From Gemmatimonadaceae bacterium (lineage in GTDB: Bacteria > Gemmatimonadota > Gemmatimonadetes > Gemmatimonadales > Gemmatimonadaceae): a stretch of DNA of 64,000 nt. The translations under genes and the position numbers were made by a program. The stretch covers positions 23,235 through 87,234 of the forward strand of contig JABFXC010000163.1 in NCBI GenBank assembly GCA_013361935.1, written 5' to 3'. This document shows positions 49,644-59,074 of the stretch, in pieces. Under the pieces are notes generated by a model, which made no database searches, had not been told where the DNA came from, and saw only the letters and a program-made list of their open reading frames with translations. The first letter of the stretch is position 1; each line of letters opens with the position of its first letter.

Positions 49644-51196
49644 GCGATCAGCCGAATGCCCCCGCGGGACCCGACCTCGCGGCGGGCATTCCGGCGGACT
49701 CGCTCGAGGACGGCGCGATGATCGGCGGCCACGTCGGGGACGACGCCGTGCTGCTCGCGCGCGTCGGGGACGAATGCTTCGCCATCGGGGCGACGTGCAC
49801 GCACTACGGCGGGCCGCTCGCCGAGGGGATCCTGGTGGGAGCGACGGTGCGCTGTCCCTGGCACCACGCCTGCTTCGACCTGCGCACCGGCAACGTCGAG
49901 CGCACGCCGGCGCTGCGGCCGGTCGCGCGCTGGAAGGTGGAGCAGCGCGGCGATCGCATCGTCGTCGGCGAGAAGATCGAGCCGCGCGATCCGGAGCTCG
50001 GCGGGAGCGCGGCGCCGATATCGCGGCCGACCGGCGCGGCGAAGCCGTCTTCCATCGTGATCATCGGCGGAGGCGCGGCGGGGAGCGCCGCGGCGGACAC
50101 GCTCCGGCGTGAAGGATACGACGGGGCGATCACCGTGCTCGACGGGGACCGCGACGCGCCGTACGACCGGCCGAATCTCTCGAAGGACTATCTCGCCGGG
50201 AACGCGCCGGAGGAATGGATCCCGCTTCGCTCGCCCGATGCCTACCGCGAACGCGGGATCGAGCTGCGGCGCGGGGTCCGCGTCGCGTCGATCGATCCAA
50301 CGGGAAAGCGGCTGACGTTGGGCGACGGCGGAGAGCTGCGCTGGGACGCGCTGCTGCTCGCGACCGGCTCGCAGCCGACGCGGCTCCCGGCGGCGGTCGA
50401 TCCGGGAGGACGCGTGCGCTATCTGCGCACCCTCGCCGACAGCCGGGCGATCATCGAGGCGGCGTCGCGGGCGAAGTCGGCGCTGGTGATCGGCGCGAAC
50501 TTCATCGGGCTCGAGGTCGCGGCGTCGCTGCGCGCCCGCGGGCTCGAAGTGGAGGTCATCGCGCCGGAGCAGCGGCCGCTCGAGCGCGTGCTCGGTCCCG
50601 AGCTCGGGGACTTCGTGCGCGGGATCCACGAGTCGCACGGCGTGCGCTTCCGTCTCGGGCGCACGGCGAAGGCGATCGGCGAGCGCGAGGTCACGCTCGA
50701 CGACGGCACGCGCCTCGCGCCGGACATCGTCGTCGCGGGAGTCGGCGTCCGTCTCGACGCGGAGCTCGCGACGAAGGCGGGGTTCGGGAACGGGCGCGGG
50801 GTGGACGTCGACGAGCAGCTGCGCACGAGCGCGCCGGGGATCTTCGCCGCGGGCGACATCGCCTTCTGGCCCGATCCTCACACGGAGGAACGGATCCACG
50901 TCGAGCACTGGGTGGTCGCCGAGCGACAGGGGCAGACCGCCGCGCGGAACATGCTCGGCGCGGGCGAGCGCTTCGACGCGGTGCCCTTCTTCTGGAGCGC
51001 GCACTACGACGTGACGATCAGCTACGTGGGCCACGCGGAGAAGTGGGACCGGATCGAAATCGAGGGTGATCTGAAGAAGCAGGACGCCGCGGCGCGCTAC
51101 GTTCGCGGCGACAAGGTGCTCGCGCTGGCGACCGTGGGGCGGGATGGGGAGAGCCTGGAGGGAGAGCGCGCGATGGAGCGCAGCAGCCCGGGCTGA
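49640..51196 (+). CDS. Rieske-domain FAD/NAD(P)H oxidoreductase (AIFM3-like)
   Basis: N-terminal Rieske CTHYGGPLAEGILVGATVRCPWHHACFDLRTG, then SSIVIIGGGAAGSAAADTLRREGYDGAITVLDGDRDAPYDRPNLSKDYLAG. Confidence 0.92.
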   Translation: MSDQPNAPAGPDLAAGIPADSLEDGAMIGGHVGDDAVLLARVGDECFAIGATCTHYGGPLAEGILVGATVRCPWHHACFDLRTGNVERTPALRPVARWKVEQRGDRIVVGEKIEPRDPELGGSAAPISRPTGAAKPSSIVIIGGGAAGSAAADTLRREGYDGAITVLDGDRDAPYDRPNLSKDYLAGNAPEEWIPLRSPDAYRERGIELRRGVRVASIDPTGKRLTLGDGGELRWDALLLATGSQPTRLPAAVDPGGRVRYLRTLADSRAIIEAASRAKSALVIGANFIGLEVAASLRARGLEVEVIAPEQRPLERVLGPELGDFVRGIHESHGVRFRLGRTAKAIGEREVTLDDGTRLAPDIVVAGVGVRLDAELATKAGFGNGRGVDVDEQLRTSAPGIFAAGDIAFWPDPHTEERIHVEHWVVAERQGQTAARNMLGAGERFDAVPFFWSAHYDVTISYVGHAEKWDRIEIEGDLKKQDAAARYVRGDKVLALATVGRDGESLEGERAMERSSPG

Positions 51197-51250
51197 CCGA
51201 TCGAGGGCGAGGCGGTACCGTCGGCGGGGTCGGGCGATTACGCTCCAGTC

Positions 51251-51610
51251 ATGTCCCGCCGCGTGCTCGCCATGCTCACCATGCTCGTGATGCTCCGCCT
51301 GACCTTCGTCGGGGCGGGCACCGCGTGCATCGAGCATGGGCACCATGGCGCGATGGCGGGAATGTCGGATGCGCCGGCGTCCGACGCGGTCGCCGGGCAT
51401 CGATCGCATGACGCGGGCGCGCCGGCGCCGTGCGACGCGCCCGCGTCGGCACACTGCTGCGACGCGGCGGCGAGCTGCGGGATCACCGCGCTCGCCGCGC
51501 CGGCCGGTGGAAGCGTGGCGACCGTCACCGGCGAGCGGACGCTCGCTCCCGCGACGCAGCATCTCCTCTCCCGCGAGCTCGGTCCCGAGCCGCCGCCGCC
51601 GAGAGCGTAG
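51251..51610 (+). CDS. Small secreted His/Met/Cys-rich protein (copy 1)
   Basis: CIEHGHHGAMAGMSDAP...HRSHDAGAPAPCDAPASAHCCDAAASCG...LGPEPPPPRA. Confidence 0.6.
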   Translation: MSRRVLAMLTMLVMLRLTFVGAGTACIEHGHHGAMAGMSDAPASDAVAGHRSHDAGAPAPCDAPASAHCCDAAASCGITALAAPAGGSVATVTGERTLAPATQHLLSRELGPEPPPPRA

Positions 51611-51717
51611 GCCACTCACAGCTCGCTCCGTGAAGCGTCCCGCGCAAATCGCGACGGGACGGAACGACGCGTCGCGCGATCGCGCCCGCGTCCCTGGCCT
51701 CGATCCGATTCTCGACA

Positions 51718-53121
51718 ATGGTCGCAGCAGCTCTCGTCCGCGCCGCCGCGGGCGCCGTCATCGTCCTGGCGCTCGCCGCGCCACCGGCGCACGCGCAGCA
51801 TCAGCATCATCCCGACTCGACGCGGGCCGACACGATACGCAAACCGGCGCACGACATGACGGCCATGTCGATGGGCGACAGCGCGCCGCCGCATCGCATG
51901 ATGACGGGCGCGTTAGGCATCCCGATGGACCGGATGGGGTCGGGGACGACGTGGATCCCCGACGCGGTGAGCCTCCCCTCCCGCCACGTGGGCGCGAGGG
52001 GGTGGGACGTGATGCTGCACGGCTTCGTGTTCGGGCAGTACGATCATCAGGGCGGCCCGCGCGGCGACGCACAGCTCGGTTCGCTGAACTGGGGGATGCT
52101 GATGCTGAGTCACGACCTCGCCGGAGGGATGTTCCAGGCGCGGACGATGCTCAGCCTCGACGCGGCGACGGTGGGGAACCGCGGGTATCCGCTGCTGCTG
52201 CAGTCGGGGGAGGCATACCGCGGGGAGCCGCTGCACGACCGCCAGCATCCGCACGATTTCCTGATGGAGCTCGCCGCGCTCTACGAGCGCCCGTTGACGA
52301 GCGACGTCGCCTGGTCGCTCTACGTCGCTCCATCCGGCGAGCCGGCGCTCGGGCCGGTGGCGTTCATGCACCGGACCTCGGGGATGGACATCCCGACGGC
52401 GAACATCACGCACCACTGGCAGGACGCGACGCACATCAGCTTCGGCGCCGTCACGGGGGCGATCTTCACCCGCCGCGTGAAGCTCGAGGGCTCGGTGTTC
52501 AACGGTCGCGAGCCGGACGAGCATCGCTGGGGGATCGATCGGATCCGGCTCGACTCGTACTCGGGGCGGCTGACGGTGAATCCGACGGCGCACTGGAGCC
52601 TCACCGCGGGCTACAGCTGGCTGAAGTCGCCCGAAGCGCTTCATCCCGACGAGTCGCTCCACCGGCTGACGGCGTCGGTCCTCCATGGGCGCAAGCTGGG
52701 CGCCGACGGCCAGTGGTCGAGCGCGCTCATCTGGGGAGCGAACAAGCCGTCCGGCCATCACGGCATGACGCACGGCGTGCTCGGCGAGACGGAGGCGGTG
52801 CTCGACGCGCGCAACACGGTCTTCGCGCGCGCGGAGTACGTGCAGAAGAGCGCGGACGATCTCGTGCTCGACGACGCGTCAGCGGTGCCGGCGGGGGTGG
52901 CGGTATTCGATGCGGACCACGTCTTCGAGGTCGGCGCGGTCTCGGCGGGATACATTCGCGAGTTGGGCCGCTGGCGGTGGGCGACGATCGGGCTGGGCGC
53001 GCAGGGCACGATCAACGTCGTGCCGGGGTCGCTCGCCGAGGTGTACGGGTCGCGGACGCCGGTGGGCGCATCGATCTTCCTGCGGCTGCGCCCATTCCAC
53101 GAAGCGATGGGGGGAATGTGA
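51718..53121 (+). CDS. Outer-membrane beta-barrel protein with His/Met-rich N-terminus, metal-resistance context
   Basis: Signal peptide. QHQHHPDSTRADTIRKPAHDMTAMSMGDSAPPHRMM, then repeated amphipathic strands. Ends SIFLRLRPFHEAMGGM. Confidence 0.7.
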   Translation: MVAAALVRAAAGAVIVLALAAPPAHAQHQHHPDSTRADTIRKPAHDMTAMSMGDSAPPHRMMTGALGIPMDRMGSGTTWIPDAVSLPSRHVGARGWDVMLHGFVFGQYDHQGGPRGDAQLGSLNWGMLMLSHDLAGGMFQARTMLSLDAATVGNRGYPLLLQSGEAYRGEPLHDRQHPHDFLMELAALYERPLTSDVAWSLYVAPSGEPALGPVAFMHRTSGMDIPTANITHHWQDATHISFGAVTGAIFTRRVKLEGSVFNGREPDEHRWGIDRIRLDSYSGRLTVNPTAHWSLTAGYSWLKSPEALHPDESLHRLTASVLHGRKLGADGQWSSALIWGANKPSGHHGMTHGVLGETEAVLDARNTVFARAEYVQKSADDLVLDDASAVPAGVAVFDADHVFEVGAVSAGYIRELGRWRWATIGLGAQGTINVVPGSLAEVYGSRTPVGASIFLRLRPFHEAMGGM

Positions 53122-53192
53122 ACCACGATCGGAGCGATGCGACGGATGAGAGGGATCGCGACCAGGCGACGCCGGAGTGCCGGAGGCGGGTC

Positions 53193-53666
53193 ATGAAGGC
53201 AGTCGCGATGATGATCGTGCTTGCGTCGGTCGCACTCCCGGCCTCGGCGGGTGGCCAGGCGCGCACCGCCGTGCAGGTGGGGGACTCGGCCGCGGCGGTC
53301 GCGGTGGCGGCGCGCTTTCACGACGCGCTGGCGAGAGGCGACTCGGCGGGGGCGCTCGCGCAGCTCGGCGACAGCGTGGTGGTGCTCGAGAGCGGGGAGA
53401 TGGAGACGCGAGCGGATTACCGTGCCCACCACCTCGCGGCCGACATCGAGTTCGCCCGCGCCGTGCCGGCGGTGCGCACCGTCCGCCACGTCAGCGTTGT
53501 CGGCGACGCCGCGTGGGTGATCGCGACGACGGAGTCGCGCGGCACCTTTCGCGGCCGCGCGGTGAACGCGGTCGGCGCGGAGCTGCTGGTGCTCGCGCGC
53601 GGCGCGGACGGGTGGCGGATCGTCGCGATCCACTGGTCGTCGCACCGCGTGACGACGGGTCCCTGA
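53193..53666 (+). CDS. Secreted SnoaL/NTF2-like (DUF4440) protein
   Basis: Signal peptide. [49 protein letters not shown]...[20 protein letters not shown]. Confidence 0.8.
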   Translation: MKAVAMMIVLASVALPASAGGQARTAVQVGDSAAAVAVAARFHDALARGDSAGALAQLGDSVVVLESGEMETRADYRAHHLAADIEFARAVPAVRTVRHVSVVGDAAWVIATTESRGTFRGRAVNAVGAELLVLARGADGWRIVAIHWSSHRVTTGP

Positions 53667-53680
53667 GGGAGGTGAGATCG

Positions 53681-55783
53681 ATGAGCGATCCACATGCCGG
53701 TCATGACATGCACGCCGGGCACGATGCGCACGCCGGGCACGGCGCGCACGCGGAACACGCCGCGCACGCGGAACACGCCGCGCACGCGGAGCACGCCGGC
53801 CACGACAAGCACGCCGGCCACAGCGTCGCGATGTTCCGCGACAGATTCTGGATCTCGCTCGCCCTGACGATCCCGACGCTCGTCTGGGGACACATGCTCC
53901 AGCGCGCGTTCGGCTACACCGCGCCGGCGTTCCCCGGCTCGCGGTGGATCCCGGCGGCGTTCGGGACGGCGGTGTTCCTCTACGGCGGGCTGGTGTTCAT
54001 CCGCGGCGCCATCGGCGAGCTGCGCGGCCGGATGCCGGGGATGATGACGCTGATCGCCCTGGCGATCACCGTCGCCTTCGTCTTCAGCGCGGTGGTGACC
54101 GCCGGCTACCCGGGGATGCCGCTCTGGGAGGAGCTGGCGACGCTCGTCACGATCATGCTGCTCGGCCACTGGATCGAGATGCGCTCGATCTTCCAGGCGC
54201 AGGGCGCGTTGAAGGAGCTGGCGAAGCTGCTGCCGGCGAACGCGGTGCGCGTCGTCGGCGACCGCACGGAGGAGGTTCCGCTCGACGCGCTGCGCGACGG
54301 CGACGTCGTGCTCGTGCGGCCAGGGGCCGGCATCCCTGCCGACGGCGCGGTGCGCGACGGCGCGAGCGCGGTGAACGAGTCGATGATCACCGGCGAGTCG
54401 CGTCCCGTCGAGAAGAAGGCGGGCGACCGGGTGATCGCCGGTACGGTGAATGGATCCGGCTCGCTGCGCGTCGAGGTGACGGGAACAGGGGAGCACACCG
54501 CGCTCGCCGGGATCATGCGTCTCGTCGAGCAGGCGCAGGGCTCGCGATCGCGGGCGCAGGCGCTCGCCGACCGCGCGGCGTTCATCCTCACCCTCGTCGC
54601 GCTCGGCGCGGCGGCGATCACGCTCGTCGCGTGGCTGCTCATCCGTCCCGGCGATCCGGCGTGGGCGGTGGAGCGCACGGTCACGGTGCTCGTCATCGCC
54701 TGTCCGCACGCGCTCGGGCTGGCGATCCCGCTGGTGATCGCGATCTCGACGACGATCGGCGCGCGGAACGGGCTGCTCGTGCGCGACCGGCGCGGGCTCG
54801 AGGATGCGCGCAATCTGACCGCGGTGGTGTTCGACAAGACGGGGACGCTGACGCGGGGCGAGTTCGGCGTCGTCGACGTCGCGAGCGGGGAGGGGCTGAG
54901 CGCCGAGCGAGCGTTAGGCCTGGCGGCGGCGGTGGAGGGGGACTCGGAGCACACCATCGCCCAGGGGATCCTGCGTGGCGCGCGGGAGCGCGGCGTCGCC
55001 GTTCCGCGCGCGGCGGAGTTCGCGTCGGTGCCCGGAGTGGGGGTGCGGGCGACGGTGGAGGGCCGCGTCCTCTACATGGGCGGTCCGGCGATGCTCCGCG
55101 CGAAGGCGCGCACGATGCCCGAGTCGATCCGCGCGATGGTCGAGCGGTCGACGGCGCGTGGCCAGACGATCGTCCATCTCGCCGACGAGCAGACGATCCT
55201 CGGCGCCTTCGCGCTCGCGGACGTCGTTCGCCCGGAGTCGCGCGAGGCGGTGCAGGCGCTGCACGACCGCGGCGTGGAGGTGGTGATGATGACGGGCGAC
55301 GCGCGCCAGGTCGCCGACGCGGTGGCGAAGGACATCGGGATCGACGCGGTGTTCGCCGAGGTGCTCCCCGAGCAGAAGGCGTCGAAGATCGAGGAGCTGA
55401 AACGGAAGGGCAAGCGCGTGGCGATGGTCGGCGACGGGGTGAACGACGCGCCCGCGCTCGTCACCGCGGACGTGGGGATCGCGATCGGCGCGGGGACCGA
55501 CGTCGCGGTGGAGGCGGGGGACATCGTGCTCGTGCGCAGCGACCCGCGCGACGTCCCGAGGATCATCGCGCTGAGCCGCGCGAGCTACCGGAAGATGCTC
55601 CAGAACCTCTGGTGGGCGGCGGGCTACAACATCGTCGCGATCCCGCTCGCGGCGGGGGTGCTCGCGCCGCGGGGCATCGTGCTCTCGCCGGCGGTGGGGG
55701 CGGTGCTGATGTCGCTGAGCACGGTGATCGTCGCGATCAACGCGCAGCTGCTGCGGAGGGCGGCCGTCGGGGCTCGGGGGTAA
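53681..55783 (+). CDS. CopB-type heavy-metal P1B-ATPase with His-rich N-terminus
   Basis: [43 protein letters not shown] tail, CPH motif [49 protein letters not shown]. Confidence 0.95.
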   Translation: MSDPHAGHDMHAGHDAHAGHGAHAEHAAHAEHAAHAEHAGHDKHAGHSVAMFRDRFWISLALTIPTLVWGHMLQRAFGYTAPAFPGSRWIPAAFGTAVFLYGGLVFIRGAIGELRGRMPGMMTLIALAITVAFVFSAVVTAGYPGMPLWEELATLVTIMLLGHWIEMRSIFQAQGALKELAKLLPANAVRVVGDRTEEVPLDALRDGDVVLVRPGAGIPADGAVRDGASAVNESMITGESRPVEKKAGDRVIAGTVNGSGSLRVEVTGTGEHTALAGIMRLVEQAQGSRSRAQALADRAAFILTLVALGAAAITLVAWLLIRPGDPAWAVERTVTVLVIACPHALGLAIPLVIAISTTIGARNGLLVRDRRGLEDARNLTAVVFDKTGTLTRGEFGVVDVASGEGLSAERALGLAAAVEGDSEHTIAQGILRGARERGVAVPRAAEFASVPGVGVRATVEGRVLYMGGPAMLRAKARTMPESIRAMVERSTARGQTIVHLADEQTILGAFALADVVRPESREAVQALHDRGVEVVMMTGDARQVADAVAKDIGIDAVFAEVLPEQKASKIEELKRKGKRVAMVGDGVNDAPALVTADVGIAIGAGTDVAVEAGDIVLVRSDPRDVPRIIALSRASYRKMLQNLWWAAGYNIVAIPLAAGVLAPRGIVLSPAVGAVLMSLSTVIVAINAQLLRRAAVGARG
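53692..53822 (+). repeat. Degenerate tandem repeat encoding (HAxH)n
   Basis: Repeated cacgcSgRgcac units giving HAGH/HAEH. Confidence 0.85.
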
Positions 55784-55964
55784 GGGGTCGGCAGACGCGG
55801 CATCGCAGTGGCTGATTCCATGGCCCTCCAACCCCATCCAGCGAATCCCCTACATCAGCTTCCTCGAACCCCGACTCCCCGATTCCGGCGAGGGCCCTAG
55901 CGTTCGGGAGCGAGACAGGCGAATTCCCGTCTGCCGCGCTCTCCCGTTCCAGGACGCCAGCCTC

Positions 55965-56342
55965 GTGAGACGCGCCGTCGCCGCCGTGATGATGCTCTTC
56001 CTCCTCCAGTGGATCGGCGGGGGAATTGCGCTCGGCTGCGACATGAGCGCTCAGGGCGCGAAGCATGGCGCGATGGCCGGGATGTCGATGCAGTCGCACG
56101 ACGCCGGAGCCACGCGGAGCCCCACGCATCCGGGCGGCGGCCACGAACAGCGCTGTGACGGCTCCGGCGCCACGACCGCCGCGCAGTGCGTGGTGGCCGC
56201 CGGCTGCGCGGTGACGATCGCCGTCGCCCCATCGATCGGCGCCGACACGATCGTCGTCGTCGCGAGCACGGCGCGGTCCTCCATCCCCGACGCGCCCGCA
56301 TCCTGGAGCGCGCGTCCGGAGCTCCCTCCGCCGAGAGCGTAG
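55965..56342 (+). CDS. Small secreted His/Met/Cys-rich protein (copy 2)
   Basis: GCDMSAQGAKHGAMAGMSMQSHDAGATRSPTHPGGGHEQRCDGSG...QCVVAAGC...PELPPPRA. Paralog of 51251-51610. Confidence 0.6.
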   Translation: MRRAVAAVMMLFLLQWIGGGIALGCDMSAQGAKHGAMAGMSMQSHDAGATRSPTHPGGGHEQRCDGSGATTAAQCVVAAGCAVTIAVAPSIGADTIVVVASTARSSIPDAPASWSARPELPPPRA

Positions 56343-56453
56343 CCTCACTCACCGCGACCGGTGAGTCGCTCGCGTCGCCACATCCCGGCGCGCGAGCGTG
56401 GTGATCCCGCGACGGGCGACTTCGCCCGCATCGCGCAACCAGAGGCATCAGCG

Positions 56454-57803
56454 ATGTACAACCCGATCCGCGCACTCTCGCGTCGCCGGCCGGCGAACGC
56501 GCTCCGTGTCGCACTTCTCCTCGCGCTCCCCGTGGGCGCGAGCGCCCAGCAATCGATGCCGCCCGTGCTGCGGCTCGGCGACCTGTATCGCGTCGCGGAG
56601 CGATCGAGCCCGCGGCTCGGCGTCGCCAGGGAGATCGCGCGCGCCGCGGAGGCGCGCATCCCCGGGAGCAGGCGCCCGCCCGATCCGCAGCTCCAGCTCG
56701 GGTGGATGAACTACTCGCTCCCCGGCCTGCGGCCGATGGCGCCGTTAGGCATGACGCAGCTCCAGCTCATGCAGATGATCCCCGTGGCCGGGAAGCTCCG
56801 TCTCGCCGGGCGCGCGGCATCGTGGGAATCGCGCGCCGCCGCGGAGCGCGTGGGCGACGCGCGGTGGGAGGCGCGCACCCAGGTCGCGATGGCGTTCTAC
56901 GACCTGTACCGGACCGACCGTTCGCTCGAGGTCGCGGACGAGACCCGGCGGCTCGTCGCCGACATCGCGCGGGCGGCGCGCTCGATGTACGCCGTGGGGA
57001 GCGGGAGCCAGGCAGATGTGCTGCGCGCGCAGGTCGAGATCGCGCGGATGGACGAGGACATCGTGCGCATGCGCGCGATGCGGAGCGCGATGGCGGCGCG
57101 GCTCGCCGTGGCGCTCACCATCGAGGACACTTCGTTCGCGACGCCCGCGCTCCCCGCCTTTCCGGAAGCGTTGCCCTCCCTCGACTCGCTGCAGCGGCTC
57201 GCCCTCGCCGAGCGGCCGATGCTCCGCGCCGGCGCGGCGGAGCTGCGCGCCGCCGACGCCAGCACGGCGCTCGCCGACCGCGAGATCTGGCCCGACGTCA
57301 CCGTCGGCGTGCAGTACGGCCAGCAGCGCGGCGAGATGGGGACCGAGCGCATGGGGAGCCTGATGATCGGCGCGAGCATTCCGGTCTTCGCGCGCAGCCG
57401 GCAGCTCGCCATGCGCGACGAGGCGCAGGCGATGCGCGCGATGGCCGCCGCCGACCTCGACGCGATGCGCGCCGAGACGCGCGGCCGCGTCGCCGAGCGG
57501 TACGCCGATCTGCTGCGGGCGCGCAGGCTGCTCGCGCTCTACGAGACGACGATCCTTCCACAGGCGCAGGCGGCGGTGACGTCGGCGCTCGCGTCGTACC
57601 GCGTGGGCGGCACCACCTTCATGGCGCTGCTCGACGACCAGATGACCGTCAATCGCTACCGCCAGGAGTCGTACGCGCTCCGGGCGGAACAGGGGAAGGC
57701 GCTCGCCGAGCTGGAGATGCTCGTCGGGCGCGAGCTCGTCGACGCGGACAGCGTGCAGCCGGTCGACGTCGCCGCGAGCGCGGCGAAGGGAGTGACGCCA
57801 TGA
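56454..57803 (+). CDS. TolC/CusC-type outer-membrane efflux protein
   Basis: RLGDLYRVAERSSPRLGVAREIARAAEARIPGSRRPPDPQLQLGW...KLRLAGRAASWESRAA...GSQADVLRAQVEIARMDEDIV. Confidence 0.9.
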   Translation: MYNPIRALSRRRPANALRVALLLALPVGASAQQSMPPVLRLGDLYRVAERSSPRLGVAREIARAAEARIPGSRRPPDPQLQLGWMNYSLPGLRPMAPLGMTQLQLMQMIPVAGKLRLAGRAASWESRAAAERVGDARWEARTQVAMAFYDLYRTDRSLEVADETRRLVADIARAARSMYAVGSGSQADVLRAQVEIARMDEDIVRMRAMRSAMAARLAVALTIEDTSFATPALPAFPEALPSLDSLQRLALAERPMLRAGAAELRAADASTALADREIWPDVTVGVQYGQQRGEMGTERMGSLMIGASIPVFARSRQLAMRDEAQAMRAMAAADLDAMRAETRGRVAERYADLLRARRLLALYETTILPQAQAAVTSALASYRVGGTTFMALLDDQMTVNRYRQESYALRAEQGKALAELEMLVGRELVDADSVQPVDVAASAAKGVTP

Positions 57804-59074
57804 CCACCACCATGCCTGACGATTCGCCATTCGAGGCGCACGCGACGAGCGCCCGCCGCAGAGCTCTCTGGATCGGCGGCTTCGCCGCGCTGCTCGTCGC
57901 CGCGCTGGTCGTCGCCTGGCTCGCGACGCGCGGGTCGAGCTCATCGGCCGCCGCGACCTCGCACGACCACGGGGCGGCGCCCGCCGCCGACGCGAGCGGG
58001 CCGGTGATGCTCGCCGCCGCCGACGCGCGCCGCATCGGCGTCACCTACGCCACCGTCGCGGTGGGGGCGCTGCCGATCGAGGTGCGCAGCGTCGCGCAGG
58101 TGACCTTCGACGAGACGAGGGTGACGACCATCGCGCCGAAGATCGACGGGTGGGTGGAGCAGCTCCACGTCAACAGCACCGGCCAGCCCGTGGAGCGCGG
58201 CGCTCCGCTGCTCTCGATCTATTCGCCGATGCTGGTGAGCGCGCAGCAGGAGCTGATCCTCGCGACGCGGCTCGCGCGCGACGTCGCCGCCGGGTCGGAG
58301 GAGGCGCGCGAGGGATTGAACGAGCTTCGCGAGTCCGCGCGGCGGCGCCTGCTGCTCTGGGACGTGCCCGCCGCGACGGTCGACCGGATCGAGCGCAGCG
58401 GCGTGCCCGAGAAGAACGTGCTGCTCCGCGCGCCGACGAGTGGAGTGGTGCTCGAGAAGAACGTGCTCGCCGGGCAGCGGATCATGGCCGGAGAGGCGCT
58501 CTACAAGGTCGCGGACCTGAGCACGGTCTGGGTGGAGGGCGACGTCTTCGAGCAGGACCTTCCGTCGGTGCGGCTCGGCCAGCAGGTCACCGCGGACTTC
58601 CAGGCGCTGCCCGGGGAATCGCGCAGCGGGCGGATCACCTACGTCTATCCGACGCTCGACCCGGAGACGCGCACGGCGAAGATCCGCGTCTCGCTCGCGA
58701 ACCCCGGATTGCGGCTCAAGCCGGGGATGTACGCCACCATCCGCATCGCCACGCGTGGCCCGGCGAGCGCGCTCACGGTGCCGCGCTCGGCGGTGCTCTC
58801 GACGGGCGAGCGCAATCTGGTCTTCCTCAAGCGGCGCGACGGGATGCTCGAGCCGCGCTACGTGCAGCTCGGCGCCGCGAGCGACGACCGGGTGCAGGTG
58901 CTCGGCGGCGTGGCGGCCGGCGACACCATCGTCTCGTCCGCGACCTTCCTCATCGACGCCGAATCGAACCTCGGGGCGGCGTTAGGCGGGATGGGCGACA
59001 TGCCGGGAATGGACATGACGATGCCGGTGCGGACGCCGCCCGCTTCGTCGCCGCGCGGGGGGGCGAAGCCATGA
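57800..59074 (+). CDS. CusB-type RND periplasmic adaptor
   Basis: KIDGWVEQLHVNSTGQPVERGAPLLSIYSPMLVSAQQELI, KVADLSTVWVEGDVFEQDLPSVRLGQQV, RTAKIRVSLANPGLRLKPGMYATIRI. Confidence 0.93.
   Translation: MTTTMPDDSPFEAHATSARRRALWIGGFAALLVAALVVAWLATRGSSSSAAATSHDHGAAPAADASGPVMLAAADARRIGVTYATVAVGALPIEVRSVAQVTFDETRVTTIAPKIDGWVEQLHVNSTGQPVERGAPLLSIYSPMLVSAQQELILATRLARDVAAGSEEAREGLNELRESARRRLLLWDVPAATVDRIERSGVPEKNVLLRAPTSGVVLEKNVLAGQRIMAGEALYKVADLSTVWVEGDVFEQDLPSVRLGQQVTADFQALPGESRSGRITYVYPTLDPETRTAKIRVSLANPGLRLKPGMYATIRIATRGPASALTVPRSAVLSTGERNLVFLKRRDGMLEPRYVQLGAASDDRVQVLGGVAAGDTIVSSATFLIDAESNLGAALGGMGDMPGMDMTMPVRTPPASSPRGGAKP

Noticed and set aside
53692-53822. CRISPR-like array
   Set aside because: Short in-frame tandem repeats coding His-Ala residues, no unique spacers.
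58150-59070. N-terminal extension of the CusA ORF (1396 aa)
   Set aside because: Overlaps CusB in another frame. The ATG at 59071 gives the canonical CusA start (MKRVIEWSVRNRVVV).
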